Shown piece by piece: positions 25,969 through 34,688 of a stretch of DNA of 64,000 nucleotides. The stretch's first letter is position 1, and each line of letters opens with the position of its first letter. Under the pieces are notes generated by a model. The model saw only the letters and a list, made by a program, of their open reading frames with translations. It did not search any database and had not been told where the DNA came from. The stretch is taken from positions 1-64,000 of the forward strand of contig FCNR01000055.1 of the NCBI GenBank assembly GCA_900016875.1, read 5' to 3'. The stretch comes from Eubacteriaceae bacterium CHKCI004 (GTDB taxonomy: Bacteria > Bacillota > Clostridia > Lachnospirales > Lachnospiraceae). Made by a program: the position numbers and the translations under genes.

Positions 25969-28900
25969 AATGAGGAAAAAATTAATAGCGTTCATGCTTT
26001 GCATGGTTTTGGTTATCTGTAACAGTGTGTCCATACTGGCGGATACTCCGGCAGCAGCGACAACGACTGCGGAAAAACAGGTAAAAGAGACCGGAACAGC
26101 AAAGAGTGAAGGTGAGTCTGAGGAAGAACAATCCGCAGATGATGAAAAAGATACGTCGGAACAATCCGATGAGGAATCCGCTCCGGAGACGGAAACAACC
26201 GAAAAGAAGGAAGAAACCACCGAAGCGACCACAGAGGATAAGGAAGACGCTACAACTGAGGCGACCACGAAAGCAAAGGAAGAGACAACGGAAGCCACAG
26301 AGACAAGCGATAAAGACCAGACAACAGGAGCAGAGGACGACTCTGACAAAAAAGACGAGACATCTGAAACTTCTGAAAAGATGACTAAAACGACGAACAA
26401 GAATACTGGTAAAGAAAACAAAAATACTACAGAAGCAAAGAAAGAGACAGCACCGTCAGAATTGACATACACGAACGATGATGTTGTTATTACAGTCAGC
26501 GAAGTGGCAGAGGGAGCCATCCCGGAAGGCGCAGAACTGAAAGTCGTTCCGCTTCTAGAAAATGATGAAGATACACAGACACAGTATGCGGAAGTAGAGC
26601 AGCAACTCCAGGAAAAAGTAGAAAATGATGGTTACGGGTTAGCAGGGTTTTTGGCATATGATATTCATTTTGAAGATAAAAATGGAAATGAAATTGAGCC
26701 AAGCGGTGAAGTGACAGTTTCAATAGAATATAATAAGGCATCTATTCCAGAAAAAGTAGAATTTGACACAATACCAGAGGATACGACAAGTAAATCTGAT
26801 GCCAATGGTATGGATGTTGAGGAAACGAGATATGCCGGTGTAACGGTGCATCATTTGGAGGAGAACGCAAAAGGACAGGTAACAAAAGTTGTAGACATGA
26901 ACCAAAGTGATCAGGTTGAAAAGATAGACCTGAACAAAGATAAAGAAGTTCAGAATGTACAGTTTGTTACAGATAGTTTTTCTGTTGTTACAGTATCATG
27001 GCTGAATGAGACGATTACTACATATGATTTGGAAGCTACAGGAGGTACAGTAGAAGAAAGTCGTACTTTAGCTCATGAAAAGTATGTAAAAGATAATGGG
27101 AACGGGACATATGATCTGACTTTGACGGTATCAGGTGCGGTCGGAACTATAGCCAAGAAAGAAAAGCTGGATATTGTATTGGTGGTGGATACATCAGGCA
27201 GTATGCAGGGAATAAACATGACCAACACGAAAACAGCAGTAAGTAATCTGGTTTCTGCAATAGGTAATAAGGAAGATACCATTGATGCCAGATGGAAATT
27301 GGTTACTTTTGCGAGCAGTGCAAATATCCGGACATCTGATTGGACAACAGGTTACTCTGTCAATAGAACGGTGAGAACCTTAAGTGGAAACGGAGGAACA
27401 AACTATCAGGATGCGTTGGTTAAAGCAGAGCGAGCCGTATCTTCTGCAAGGGAAGATGCTACATCTATTGTCATTTTCCTGACAGATGGGGAACCTACTT
27501 TCTATTTAAGAAGTCACAACCAGATTAGTAACAGCGGTACAGCTACACGAGGCGGAGGTAATTATACTACCCGTAATGATTATAACGGTGCGATTATAGG
27601 TGCAAAGGCATTGACATGCAACCGTTTTTATGCGATTGGAATTGGTCTTGGAAATAATGTTTACAATGGTATGAGTGGACTTCAACTCCTGCAAAATGTG
27701 GCAAACGCAGTAACGGCGGGGACAAGAGAGGCGAAGAACGTTTCCGTAGACCAAGTCGCAAATATCTTTGATGATATTGCATCGGATATCACCACATTGC
27801 TCTGTAGTGATGTGACGATAACGGATACTTTATCAGAATATGTAGACCTTGTAGGAAATACTGATTTAAAAATTTCTGTTTATGATGAAGACGGCGAATT
27901 GGTAGAACAAGGAATCAACTCTATCCAAGTTGATGGAGCCAATCTTAAAGCATCATATGACTCTCATACAAGAAAGATTACGCTGGATTTTCCAGCTGAT
28001 TATCAGTTAAAAGCTGGTTACACTTATCAAGTGACAGCGGTAATACAGCCAAATGAAACGGCTAAAACAGAATACAATAAATCTGGATATCCAGATACAG
28101 GAGATGAAGGTACCGATGCGGAAGGCAATCATACATCTTCTGGGAAGGAAGGTTTCCATTCTAATACTGAGGCAGAGGTAAGTTATACATACAATAATCA
28201 GAAAGAAACAGATACCTATCCAAACCCGGTTGTACAGTTGAGTGATGAAGATACAGGTGGGGATATCACTGGAGATAATCCAGATCCAACGGTACAGGAT
28301 TTGCACCATGAAAAGTACATAAAAGCAAACAATGATGAAGATAATACTTATGATTTAACACTGACAGTGTCTGGTAAAGTCGGAAGTGAAACGAACAAGG
28401 CGAAACTGGATATTATGTTGGTGGTGGATACGTCTGGTAGTATGGATGAGCATAGTGGTCGGTCTACAAAATTAAGCCAGGCAAAAAATGCTATAAATGG
28501 TTTAGTAGATGCAATTGATCCGGAGGTTGTCGATGCCAGATGGAATTTAGTCGATTTTGGTTCATCTGCAAGTAATGCCAGAGAATGGCAAAATGAAAAT
28601 CAAATAAAAAATTCAGTGGATGAGTTAGATGCAAACGGAGGAACAAACTATCAGCATGCCTTTGTAAAAGCAGCAGCAGGAATGGAAAGTGCCAGAAGTG
28701 AAGCAACGAAAATTGTGATTTTCCTTACGGATGGAGAACCAACGTACCACTTATGCGAAGGGCATTGGACAAATAGTGGTTTGATTCCTGTTTATCATCC
28801 ATCTATTTTAGGGGGGAGTCCTTGTAATCATACAGAACGTGTTTTAAATTCAGGTTCTCCTTGTTTAGGTGGAGGTGACGAGACATACGACACCGATTAC

Positions 28901-30868
28901 ATAGGCGCTCTTATGGGAGCCAATGCAATTACCTGCGATCAGTTCTATGCTATAGGAGTTGGTCTGTCAAAGAATACCGTTTATACGGTAAAGAATGGTG
29001 GGAATTCTGAAAAGTTGGATGGCCTTGGCTTGCTTAATAAAGTAAAAGATGCAGTGAAAGCAGCGACAAAGTCAGCAGAGAATGTAGATTCCAGTGATCT
29101 GGAAGAAACATTTAAGAATATTGCGGGTCAGGTTACTCAATTTCTTTGTTCTGAGGTGACAATACAAGATACTTTGTCTCAATACGTGGAATGGGTAGAA
29201 AATACATCGCTTTTTATCGAAGTAAAAGATAAAGATGGGAAAAACGTAGCAAGTGGAGAGAATAAAGTAACGCTTCTTGTAGGTGAGTCTAATGTGGAGA
29301 TAAAAGCACGTTATGATTCGGATAGTCGGCAGATTATCTTAGAATTTCCAAAAGATTATCAATTGCAACCGGGATATACCTATTATGTTACTGCAAAGGT
29401 TACACCGGCAGAGGCGGCTTATGATGAGTATGCAAAAACAGGATATCCACATACGGGTGATGAAGGAACAGATGCACCAGGAGTAAGCAACCCTACATCT
29501 TCTGAGTTGCCAGGCTTCTATTCAAATGGAGAGGCGAAGGTAACATTTACTTATAAAGGAAAGTCAGACTCATCTGTTTATGATGACCCAGTTGTTCAAG
29601 TCTATAAAAGTCAGTTGAAATTGCAGAAGCTGGATGAGGAAAATAAAGTACTGCCGGGAGCGCAATTTGGACTATATGCTATAACGCAAAATGATTATCA
29701 GGAGGAAGTACTTACTCTTGTGAAGTCAATCGCTTCAGGCGAGGATGGATGGATTGACTTTGGTGTACTTGCATCAGGTACATATGTGGTGAAGGAGACA
29801 AATGCACCAACTGGTTACGAAAAATTGGCAGAAGAGCTTCGATTCACTGTAAGTAAAGGAAAAATCTACTTTACTAATACAGATGCCCTCTCTGATGCAT
29901 GGAGTATTACGACACCAACAGCAAAAACAGAGGACACCTATGTATATACGGTAACAGCCAAAAATAAACAAGAAGACATTGACTTTACTGTTACAAAAGA
30001 ATGGATTAATAAAACTGGAGAGACTGTAGGGGGTACAGAAGATGTCACGGTTACTTTAATTGCTATGGATGCCGAAGAAGTTAATAGAATATCATATGAC
30101 AAGTGTGGTCTTACTTCCGAAGTAGAGATGACTGTTACACTTAATTCTGTTAACAACTATAGCCATACATGGCATAATCTGAAAAAATATTACAAGGATG
30201 ATAGCATTCAAGAGGGAAATCCGTGGAAAGAAATTGTATATAAAGTCAAGGAACAAGGTGAATCCAATAATGTAATCGATATAGGCGGAGAACGTTACCG
30301 TGTAGAATATGAACCTGTTAAGACAGGGGATTTAATTACAGGGTACAAGATTAAAAATGCAAAATGGTTTGATTGGTCTATTGTAAAATATGAATATGAT
30401 ACAACAAATACACTTTCTGGAGCAGAATTTGAATTGGAAAATGTGTCAGAAGATAAAACGGATGTTAATTATGGTATTGATTACTATGGAAAATCAGGTT
30501 CTGATGGAATTATTCACTGGTATATGGATTCCGAATTCAAAAATGAAATTGGATACGTGCCAGAGGGAAGTTACATATTAAGAGAAACAAAGGCACCGAA
30601 TGGTTACACTATGAGTGGCATCGCCTGGTCAATTGAGATTGACACGTATGGGAAACCGACTATTAAAAACATGCAAGATGATTCAGTAGTAACAACAGAA
30701 AATAATACATTTATTTACAAGTATTATAATTATAAGTTGTATGAACTCCCATCCGCCGGCGGCCCGGGCGTTCACTGGTATACCCTCAGCGGCACCCTCC
30801 TCATGGCAGGGGCAGCGCTGATAGTATATAGACAAAAACGTAAACGGGAGGTGCTGCTGAAAAAATAA
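25958..30868 (+). CDS. Large sortase-anchored adhesin/pilus tip protein with two VWA modules
   Basis: 1636 residues. Signal peptide (1-29, KLIAFMLCMVLVICNSVS core), then a Glu/Thr/Lys-rich low-complexity stretch to ~165. Two VWA domains (~405-620 and ~815-1050) each carry a MIDAS motif DTSGSM for metal-dependent ligand binding, and are followed by similar jelly-roll-like segments, so ~400 residues are duplicated. Three Cna-B-like domains follow (from ~1215, ~1340, ~1470; LPGAQFGLY, LSGAEFELE). The end has the sorting signal LPSAG, a membrane segment and RQKRKRE. Start at ATG 25958 with GGAGGAGG upstream. It is probably the adhesive tip of the pilus assembled by the sortases downstream. Confidence 0.85.
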   Translation: MKSKMRKKLIAFMLCMVLVICNSVSILADTPAAATTTAEKQVKETGTAKSEGESEEEQSADDEKDTSEQSDEESAPETETTEKKEETTEATTEDKEDATTEATTKAKEETTEATETSDKDQTTGAEDDSDKKDETSETSEKMTKTTNKNTGKENKNTTEAKKETAPSELTYTNDDVVITVSEVAEGAIPEGAELKVVPLLENDEDTQTQYAEVEQQLQEKVENDGYGLAGFLAYDIHFEDKNGNEIEPSGEVTVSIEYNKASIPEKVEFDTIPEDTTSKSDANGMDVEETRYAGVTVHHLEENAKGQVTKVVDMNQSDQVEKIDLNKDKEVQNVQFVTDSFSVVTVSWLNETITTYDLEATGGTVEESRTLAHEKYVKDNGNGTYDLTLTVSGAVGTIAKKEKLDIVLVVDTSGSMQGINMTNTKTAVSNLVSAIGNKEDTIDARWKLVTFASSANIRTSDWTTGYSVNRTVRTLSGNGGTNYQDALVKAERAVSSAREDATSIVIFLTDGEPTFYLRSHNQISNSGTATRGGGNYTTRNDYNGAIIGAKALTCNRFYAIGIGLGNNVYNGMSGLQLLQNVANAVTAGTREAKNVSVDQVANIFDDIASDITTLLCSDVTITDTLSEYVDLVGNTDLKISVYDEDGELVEQGINSIQVDGANLKASYDSHTRKITLDFPADYQLKAGYTYQVTAVIQPNETAKTEYNKSGYPDTGDEGTDAEGNHTSSGKEGFHSNTEAEVSYTYNNQKETDTYPNPVVQLSDEDTGGDITGDNPDPTVQDLHHEKYIKANNDEDNTYDLTLTVSGKVGSETNKAKLDIMLVVDTSGSMDEHSGRSTKLSQAKNAINGLVDAIDPEVVDARWNLVDFGSSASNAREWQNENQIKNSVDELDANGGTNYQHAFVKAAAGMESARSEATKIVIFLTDGEPTYHLCEGHWTNSGLIPVYHPSILGGSPCNHTERVLNSGSPCLGGGDETYDTDYIGALMGANAITCDQFYAIGVGLSKNTVYTVKNGGNSEKLDGLGLLNKVKDAVKAATKSAENVDSSDLEETFKNIAGQVTQFLCSEVTIQDTLSQYVEWVENTSLFIEVKDKDGKNVASGENKVTLLVGESNVEIKARYDSDSRQIILEFPKDYQLQPGYTYYVTAKVTPAEAAYDEYAKTGYPHTGDEGTDAPGVSNPTSSELPGFYSNGEAKVTFTYKGKSDSSVYDDPVVQVYKSQLKLQKLDEENKVLPGAQFGLYAITQNDYQEEVLTLVKSIASGEDGWIDFGVLASGTYVVKETNAPTGYEKLAEELRFTVSKGKIYFTNTDALSDAWSITTPTAKTEDTYVYTVTAKNKQEDIDFTVTKEWINKTGETVGGTEDVTVTLIAMDAEEVNRISYDKCGLTSEVEMTVTLNSVNNYSHTWHNLKKYYKDDSIQEGNPWKEIVYKVKEQGESNNVIDIGGERYRVEYEPVKTGDLITGYKIKNAKWFDWSIVKYEYDTTNTLSGAEFELENVSEDKTDVNYGIDYYGKSGSDGIIHWYMDSEFKNEIGYVPEGSYILRETKAPNGYTMSGIAWSIEIDTYGKPTIKNMQDDSVVTTENNTFIYKYYNYKLYELPSAGGPGVHWYTLSGTLLMAGAALIVYRQKRKREVLLKK

Positions 30869-30884
30869 TGAACATGAATTTTTC

Positions 30885-30906
30885 AGCGGCTCCCTCAGGA
30901 GCCGCT
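30885..30906 (+). promoter_or_regulatory. Intercistronic hairpin between tip and major pilin
   Basis: A perfect 9-bp stem AGCGGCTCC/GGAGCCGCT with a 4-base loop lies between the two pilin genes. There is no T run, so it is not a full terminator; it may stabilise or process the mRNA. Confidence 0.5.
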
Positions 30907-30977
30907 AGGATGAAAGAAAACATCATAGCAACTAACAACAACAAAAGGGGAGAATCCCCGGAAAAGGAGATGTATTT

Positions 30978-32399
30978 ATGAAGAGAATGAAAAAATTATT
31001 TGCCATTCTTATGACAATGGCTATGGTTATGGGACTTAGCATAACCGGATTTGCGGCAGCAGAACCTGTTACAGACATTAAAAGTGACATTAAAGTGACT
31101 GGATTGTCTTCCGATGTAACTACTACGATTAAGGTATATCAATATGCGACGTTATATTTTGATGAAGAGACAAATGAATATAGTTGGGAAATTGCAGATT
31201 GGGCAAGAAATAGTGTCGGTTTAAATGCTGATGAAACGGCATATGTGATTAGTAATCCGGCAGCATTGAAACTTGCAGCAGAAAAACAAGTACCTTTAAA
31301 AGAAATTACAACTAAAGAAACAAGTTATACTTTTGAAGACATGTTAATTGGTGGATATATTATTATCCCGAGTGATACAGCAGCTCAATATGAGCCATTA
31401 TTTGCTGTAAATACATATGATAGAACAGTATCTCCAGGCGAGGATGGAAGACCAGTTGCAATTGATATAGAAGTTGCAGCAAAATCCGAAACGCATACTA
31501 TCGGAAAAGATCAGGATGATGATTTTGTTCAGATTGGAGAGACTGTAGATTATACGGTTAAAGCAACTTTCCCGATGAGTGAAGATAGTGAGGGAAATGA
31601 ATTAAGTAACTTTGTGATTACAGATACTCCGGTAGGATTAAATATTGATGTTAATTCTGTAAAGGTAACTTTAGCTGGTGAAGATATTACTAATAGAATT
31701 AGTAAAAATGTAGATGATACTAGTGGAGTTTTAACGGTTGATTTCGGAAATGTTTTAAATGATGTTTCTAAACATGATGGTGAAGATATAGTAATTACTT
31801 ACACAGCAACAGTTACAGCAACAGAATATAATAATAGTGTAAGTGCAACGTCCGATACCACTGATTATACACCAGGTAGGGTTGATGGTGATAACGGTAG
31901 TATTGAGATTACAAAGGTAGATGCTGAGAATCAAGAACTTCTTCTTACAGGAGTAGAATTTGAAGTTTATGATTTGGGTGATAAAACAGAGTGGACAGAA
32001 AGTAATCCAGGAACTGCGATGAGTCTGGTTTATGACGCAGAAAAAGGTGAGTATAGACCAGCAATTGGGGCAGAAGAAGGGGCTGTGACTACAATTGCAA
32101 CAAAAGAAACAGAAAGTGTTGATGATGATAGTAAGCTTAAGATCGTTGGATTAGATGAAGGATATTACTATTTCAAAGAGACAAAAGCTCCAAACGGATA
32201 TGCAATTAATAAGGACGGTCTTACTGTTCAAATTGTAAAAGATGAGAATGAAGACTTAACAGTTAAATTCTTAAATACCAAAATGGCAGAGCTCCCAGAA
32301 ACCGGTGGCATGGGCACTACCCTCTTCACCATCGCAGGTTGTGTCATCATGATCTCCGCAGCAGGTTTATTCTTCGCAACACGCAAGAAAGCTAACTAA
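30978..32399 (+). CDS. SpaA-type isopeptide-forming major pilin
   Basis: 473 residues. Signal peptide (~1-26, LFAILMTMAMVMGLS, cut after GFAAA). The middle holds a D2-type isopeptide domain (IGKDQDDDFVQIGETVDYTVKATFP) and a Cna-B domain (SIEITKVDAENQELLLTGVEFEVYD) with the E-box YYFKETKAPNGY. The end is a canonical LPETG sorting signal, membrane helix and RKKAN. Size and order of domains fit the pilus shaft subunit polymerised by class C sortases, which follow. Ribosome site AAAAGGAG. The body is AT-rich whereas the sorting-signal end is GC-rich. Confidence 0.92.
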   Translation: MKRMKKLFAILMTMAMVMGLSITGFAAAEPVTDIKSDIKVTGLSSDVTTTIKVYQYATLYFDEETNEYSWEIADWARNSVGLNADETAYVISNPAALKLAAEKQVPLKEITTKETSYTFEDMLIGGYIIIPSDTAAQYEPLFAVNTYDRTVSPGEDGRPVAIDIEVAAKSETHTIGKDQDDDFVQIGETVDYTVKATFPMSEDSEGNELSNFVITDTPVGLNIDVNSVKVTLAGEDITNRISKNVDDTSGVLTVDFGNVLNDVSKHDGEDIVITYTATVTATEYNNSVSATSDTTDYTPGRVDGDNGSIEITKVDAENQELLLTGVEFEVYDLGDKTEWTESNPGTAMSLVYDAEKGEYRPAIGAEEGAVTTIATKETESVDDDSKLKIVGLDEGYYYFKETKAPNGYAINKDGLTVQIVKDENEDLTVKFLNTKMAELPETGGMGTTLFTIAGCVIMISAAGLFFATRKKAN

Positions 32400-32828
32400 T
32401 CGACTGGTGAGAGAACCTGACAGCCGTTAGGCTGAATCAATTACATAATTATAATAAGAAGTAATTAGTGATTAACACAAACCACAAGCCGGGGTGGAAT
32501 TCCCACCTCGGCTTATCATAAGAAAGGGAAGAAAGGCAACCGTTTTTAAGTTTTTTCACAAGACATCTGCCAGCCACCATAGAGGCAATTCCCAGTTTGC
32601 TGGTATCAGATATAAGAATCCTCTATTCGGGGAAAACAAAACATTTTGTATCGTCCGACGACGACTGTGAAGACAGCCGCCAGGAAAAAAGGGACGGTAT
32701 ATAATATAGAAGAAATGGCTGTCTGAGGTGGAGGAGGAAGACGCATACAAAAGGTTGTTTTCCCGCGGAGAAGTCCTTGGATATGTCAGAACAGCAACCA
32801 ATACGTTACAACAATAAGGAGAGGTCGG
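32400..32828 (+). other. Non-coding stretch between major pilin and sortases
   Basis: About 430 bases without a believable gene. A 12-bp hairpin (32486-32497 pairing with 32503-32514) without a T run lies ~90 bases after the pilin stop and may act as a partial terminator or mRNA stabiliser, lowering sortase relative to pilin levels. The rest (32520-32815) shows no recognised motif; a minus-strand ORF there (32556-32801) has no ribosome site or recognisable content. Confidence 0.5.
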
Positions 32829-33728
32829 ATGAAAAAGAAATTAAACATCATAGTAATTGCAGTCTTATTTTTAGCCGGGTTGTCCGTATTGCTGTATCCC
32901 TTCGTTGCCAACCAGTGGAACAGCTACCGGCAGAGCCGTTTGATGAGCAGTTATGAAGAAGGTGTGGCGGAGAAGGATGCCAATGGAGAGATTGATTACG
33001 AGGCGGAGTGGGAGAAGGCGAGGGCCTATAATGATGCGCTGATGCCGATGATCCTTCCTGATTCCTTTGCGGTAGCGGAGGCGTCGGACCGGGATGAGGC
33101 GTATATGAATTGTCTCAATATTAATGGCGATGAGATTATGGGGATCGTGGAGATCCCGAAGATCGATGTGGAGCTGCCGATCTATCACACCACCGATGAG
33201 GAGGTATTGCAGATCGGAGCCGGGCATCTGGAGGGAAGTTCCCTCCCGGTGGGAGGCGAGAGCACCCATGCGGTGATCTCAGCACACCGAGGTTTGCCGA
33301 GTGCCACATTGTTTACAGACCTTGATCAGCTGGTGGAAGGAGACCACTTCCTTCTGCACATTTTGGATGATACCCTCTGTTATGAGGTGGATCAGATCAC
33401 GGTGGTGGAGCCGGACCAGACGGAATCGCTGTCCGTGGTAGAGGGCGAAGACCTGGTGACATTGCTCACCTGTACTCCTTACGGGGTGAACACCCAGCGC
33501 CTGCTGGTGCGGGGACACCGGGTGCCGTATGATGCGGAGACGGTGGCGGATGAGGCTTCCAATTCGCTGTTTGGAAACAGTCTCCATACCAATTACATTT
33601 TCTGGGTGGTTGTGGGACTGGTGCTGACCGGTGCATTTATTGGAGTGTTGATCCTTCGGGACAGATACCTGAGTAAGCATCCGGAGCGCAGAAGGAAACA
33701 CGACAGGAAACAGCAGAACGGAGAGTGA
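32829..33728 (+). CDS. Class C sortase (pilus polymerase) 1
   Basis: 299 residues with an N-terminal membrane segment (~7-25) and a C-terminal one (~255-278), the topology of pilin-polymerising class C sortases. The catalytic triad is visible: His153 in SAHRGLPS, Cys215 in TCTPYGVNTQRLLVRG and Arg224. It joins pilin subunits through a lysine of the next subunit. The ribosome site AAGGAGAGG is strong. Its stop overlaps the region just before the second sortase, so they are coupled. Confidence 0.92.
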   Translation: MKKKLNIIVIAVLFLAGLSVLLYPFVANQWNSYRQSRLMSSYEEGVAEKDANGEIDYEAEWEKARAYNDALMPMILPDSFAVAEASDRDEAYMNCLNINGDEIMGIVEIPKIDVELPIYHTTDEEVLQIGAGHLEGSSLPVGGESTHAVISAHRGLPSATLFTDLDQLVEGDHFLLHILDDTLCYEVDQITVVEPDQTESLSVVEGEDLVTLLTCTPYGVNTQRLLVRGHRVPYDAETVADEASNSLFGNSLHTNYIFWVVVGLVLTGAFIGVLILRDRYLSKHPERRRKHDRKQQNGE

Positions 33729-33730
33729 CC

Positions 33731-34600
33731 ATGAGAAGAAAGATCTTTACCATCCTGTTTGTTCTGTTATTTCTGGTCGGGTTCGGGATTCTGGCGTATC
33801 CCACCATTTCCAATCAGTGGAATACTTACCGGCAGAGCAGATTGATCAGCAATTATAAGGATATCGCGGAGAATACTGATACCGAAGATTTCGGCAGAGA
33901 GTGGGAAAAGGCAGAAAGTTATAATGACAGTATCACTGTCAATCAGCCCATGAGTGCCGACGTGTTCAGCGAAGGCGGTCAGGAGGACAAGGATTCTGAA
34001 TATTGGAACGTCCTCAATATCGCCGGAGATGGCATGATGGGCTACCTTTCCATCCCGAAAATAAATGTGGAGCTGGCCATTTATCATGGCACTTCTGATG
34101 ACGTGCTCCAGACCGGGATCGGTCACATCGAGGGGACGAAGCTTCCCATCGGCGGGGAGAGCAACCACACAGTGCTGGCGGCCCACCGGGGACTGCCGAG
34201 CGCCCGGTTGTTCACAGACCTGGATCAGCTGGAGGAAGGCGACCAGTTCTATATCCACATTTTTGATGAGGTGCTTGCCTATGAGGTGGATCAGATCCTG
34301 CCCATGGTGGACAAGGACGACACCGGGGCTTTGCAGCAGGCGCTGGCCATCGAGGATGGACAGGATTATGTCACTTTATTTACCTGTACCCCTTACGGTG
34401 TGAACACCCACCGGCTGCTGGTGCGGGGCACAAGGGTGGAATACAACGGTGAGGAGGATCAGCCGGAGACGGCGGCGGATACCGTCGGTGATCTGCTGCA
34501 GGATTACTACATGTTCTTCCTGATTGGCGGTGTGGCAGTCACGGTCATCGCGATTGGGGTGATACGGATTGTCATGAAGAGAAAGAAGAAAGAAAAATAA
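33731..34600 (+). CDS. Class C sortase (pilus polymerase) 2
   Basis: 289 residues, clearly a paralogue of the sortase just upstream (shared NQWNTYRQSRLISNY, VELAIYHGT, GLPSARLFTDLDQLEEGD and TCTPYGVNTHRLLVRG). Catalytic His152 and Cys219 are present, with membrane segments at both ends. The ATG at 33731 starts 2 bases after the previous stop; GGAGAGTG serves as ribosome site. Two class C sortases often divide the work of shaft polymerisation and minor pilin attachment. Confidence 0.92.
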   Translation: MRRKIFTILFVLLFLVGFGILAYPTISNQWNTYRQSRLISNYKDIAENTDTEDFGREWEKAESYNDSITVNQPMSADVFSEGGQEDKDSEYWNVLNIAGDGMMGYLSIPKINVELAIYHGTSDDVLQTGIGHIEGTKLPIGGESNHTVLAAHRGLPSARLFTDLDQLEEGDQFYIHIFDEVLAYEVDQILPMVDKDDTGALQQALAIEDGQDYVTLFTCTPYGVNTHRLLVRGTRVEYNGEEDQPETAADTVGDLLQDYYMFFLIGGVAVTVIAIGVIRIVMKRKKKEK

Positions 34601-34688
34601 TATTTTTTAACTATAAATATATACATGTGGATTATCCACGATTTGGGAGAATGAGTCAAATCCATAGAAATGGAAAAGGAGGCGTATT

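Noticed and set aside
25906-26520. Minus-strand 204-codon ORF opposite the adhesin N-terminus
   Set aside because: A shadow of the Glu/Thr/Lys-rich repeats; it gives a Ser/Val-rich string without start context.
32556-32801. Minus-strand 81-codon ORF between pilin and sortases
   Set aside because: No ribosome site, no recognisable content, and no support from position or codon use.
32715-32815. Possible remnant coding frame (KRLFSRGEVLGYVRTATNTLQQ)
   Set aside because: Only ~35 codons open, no start, and I could not link it to a family.
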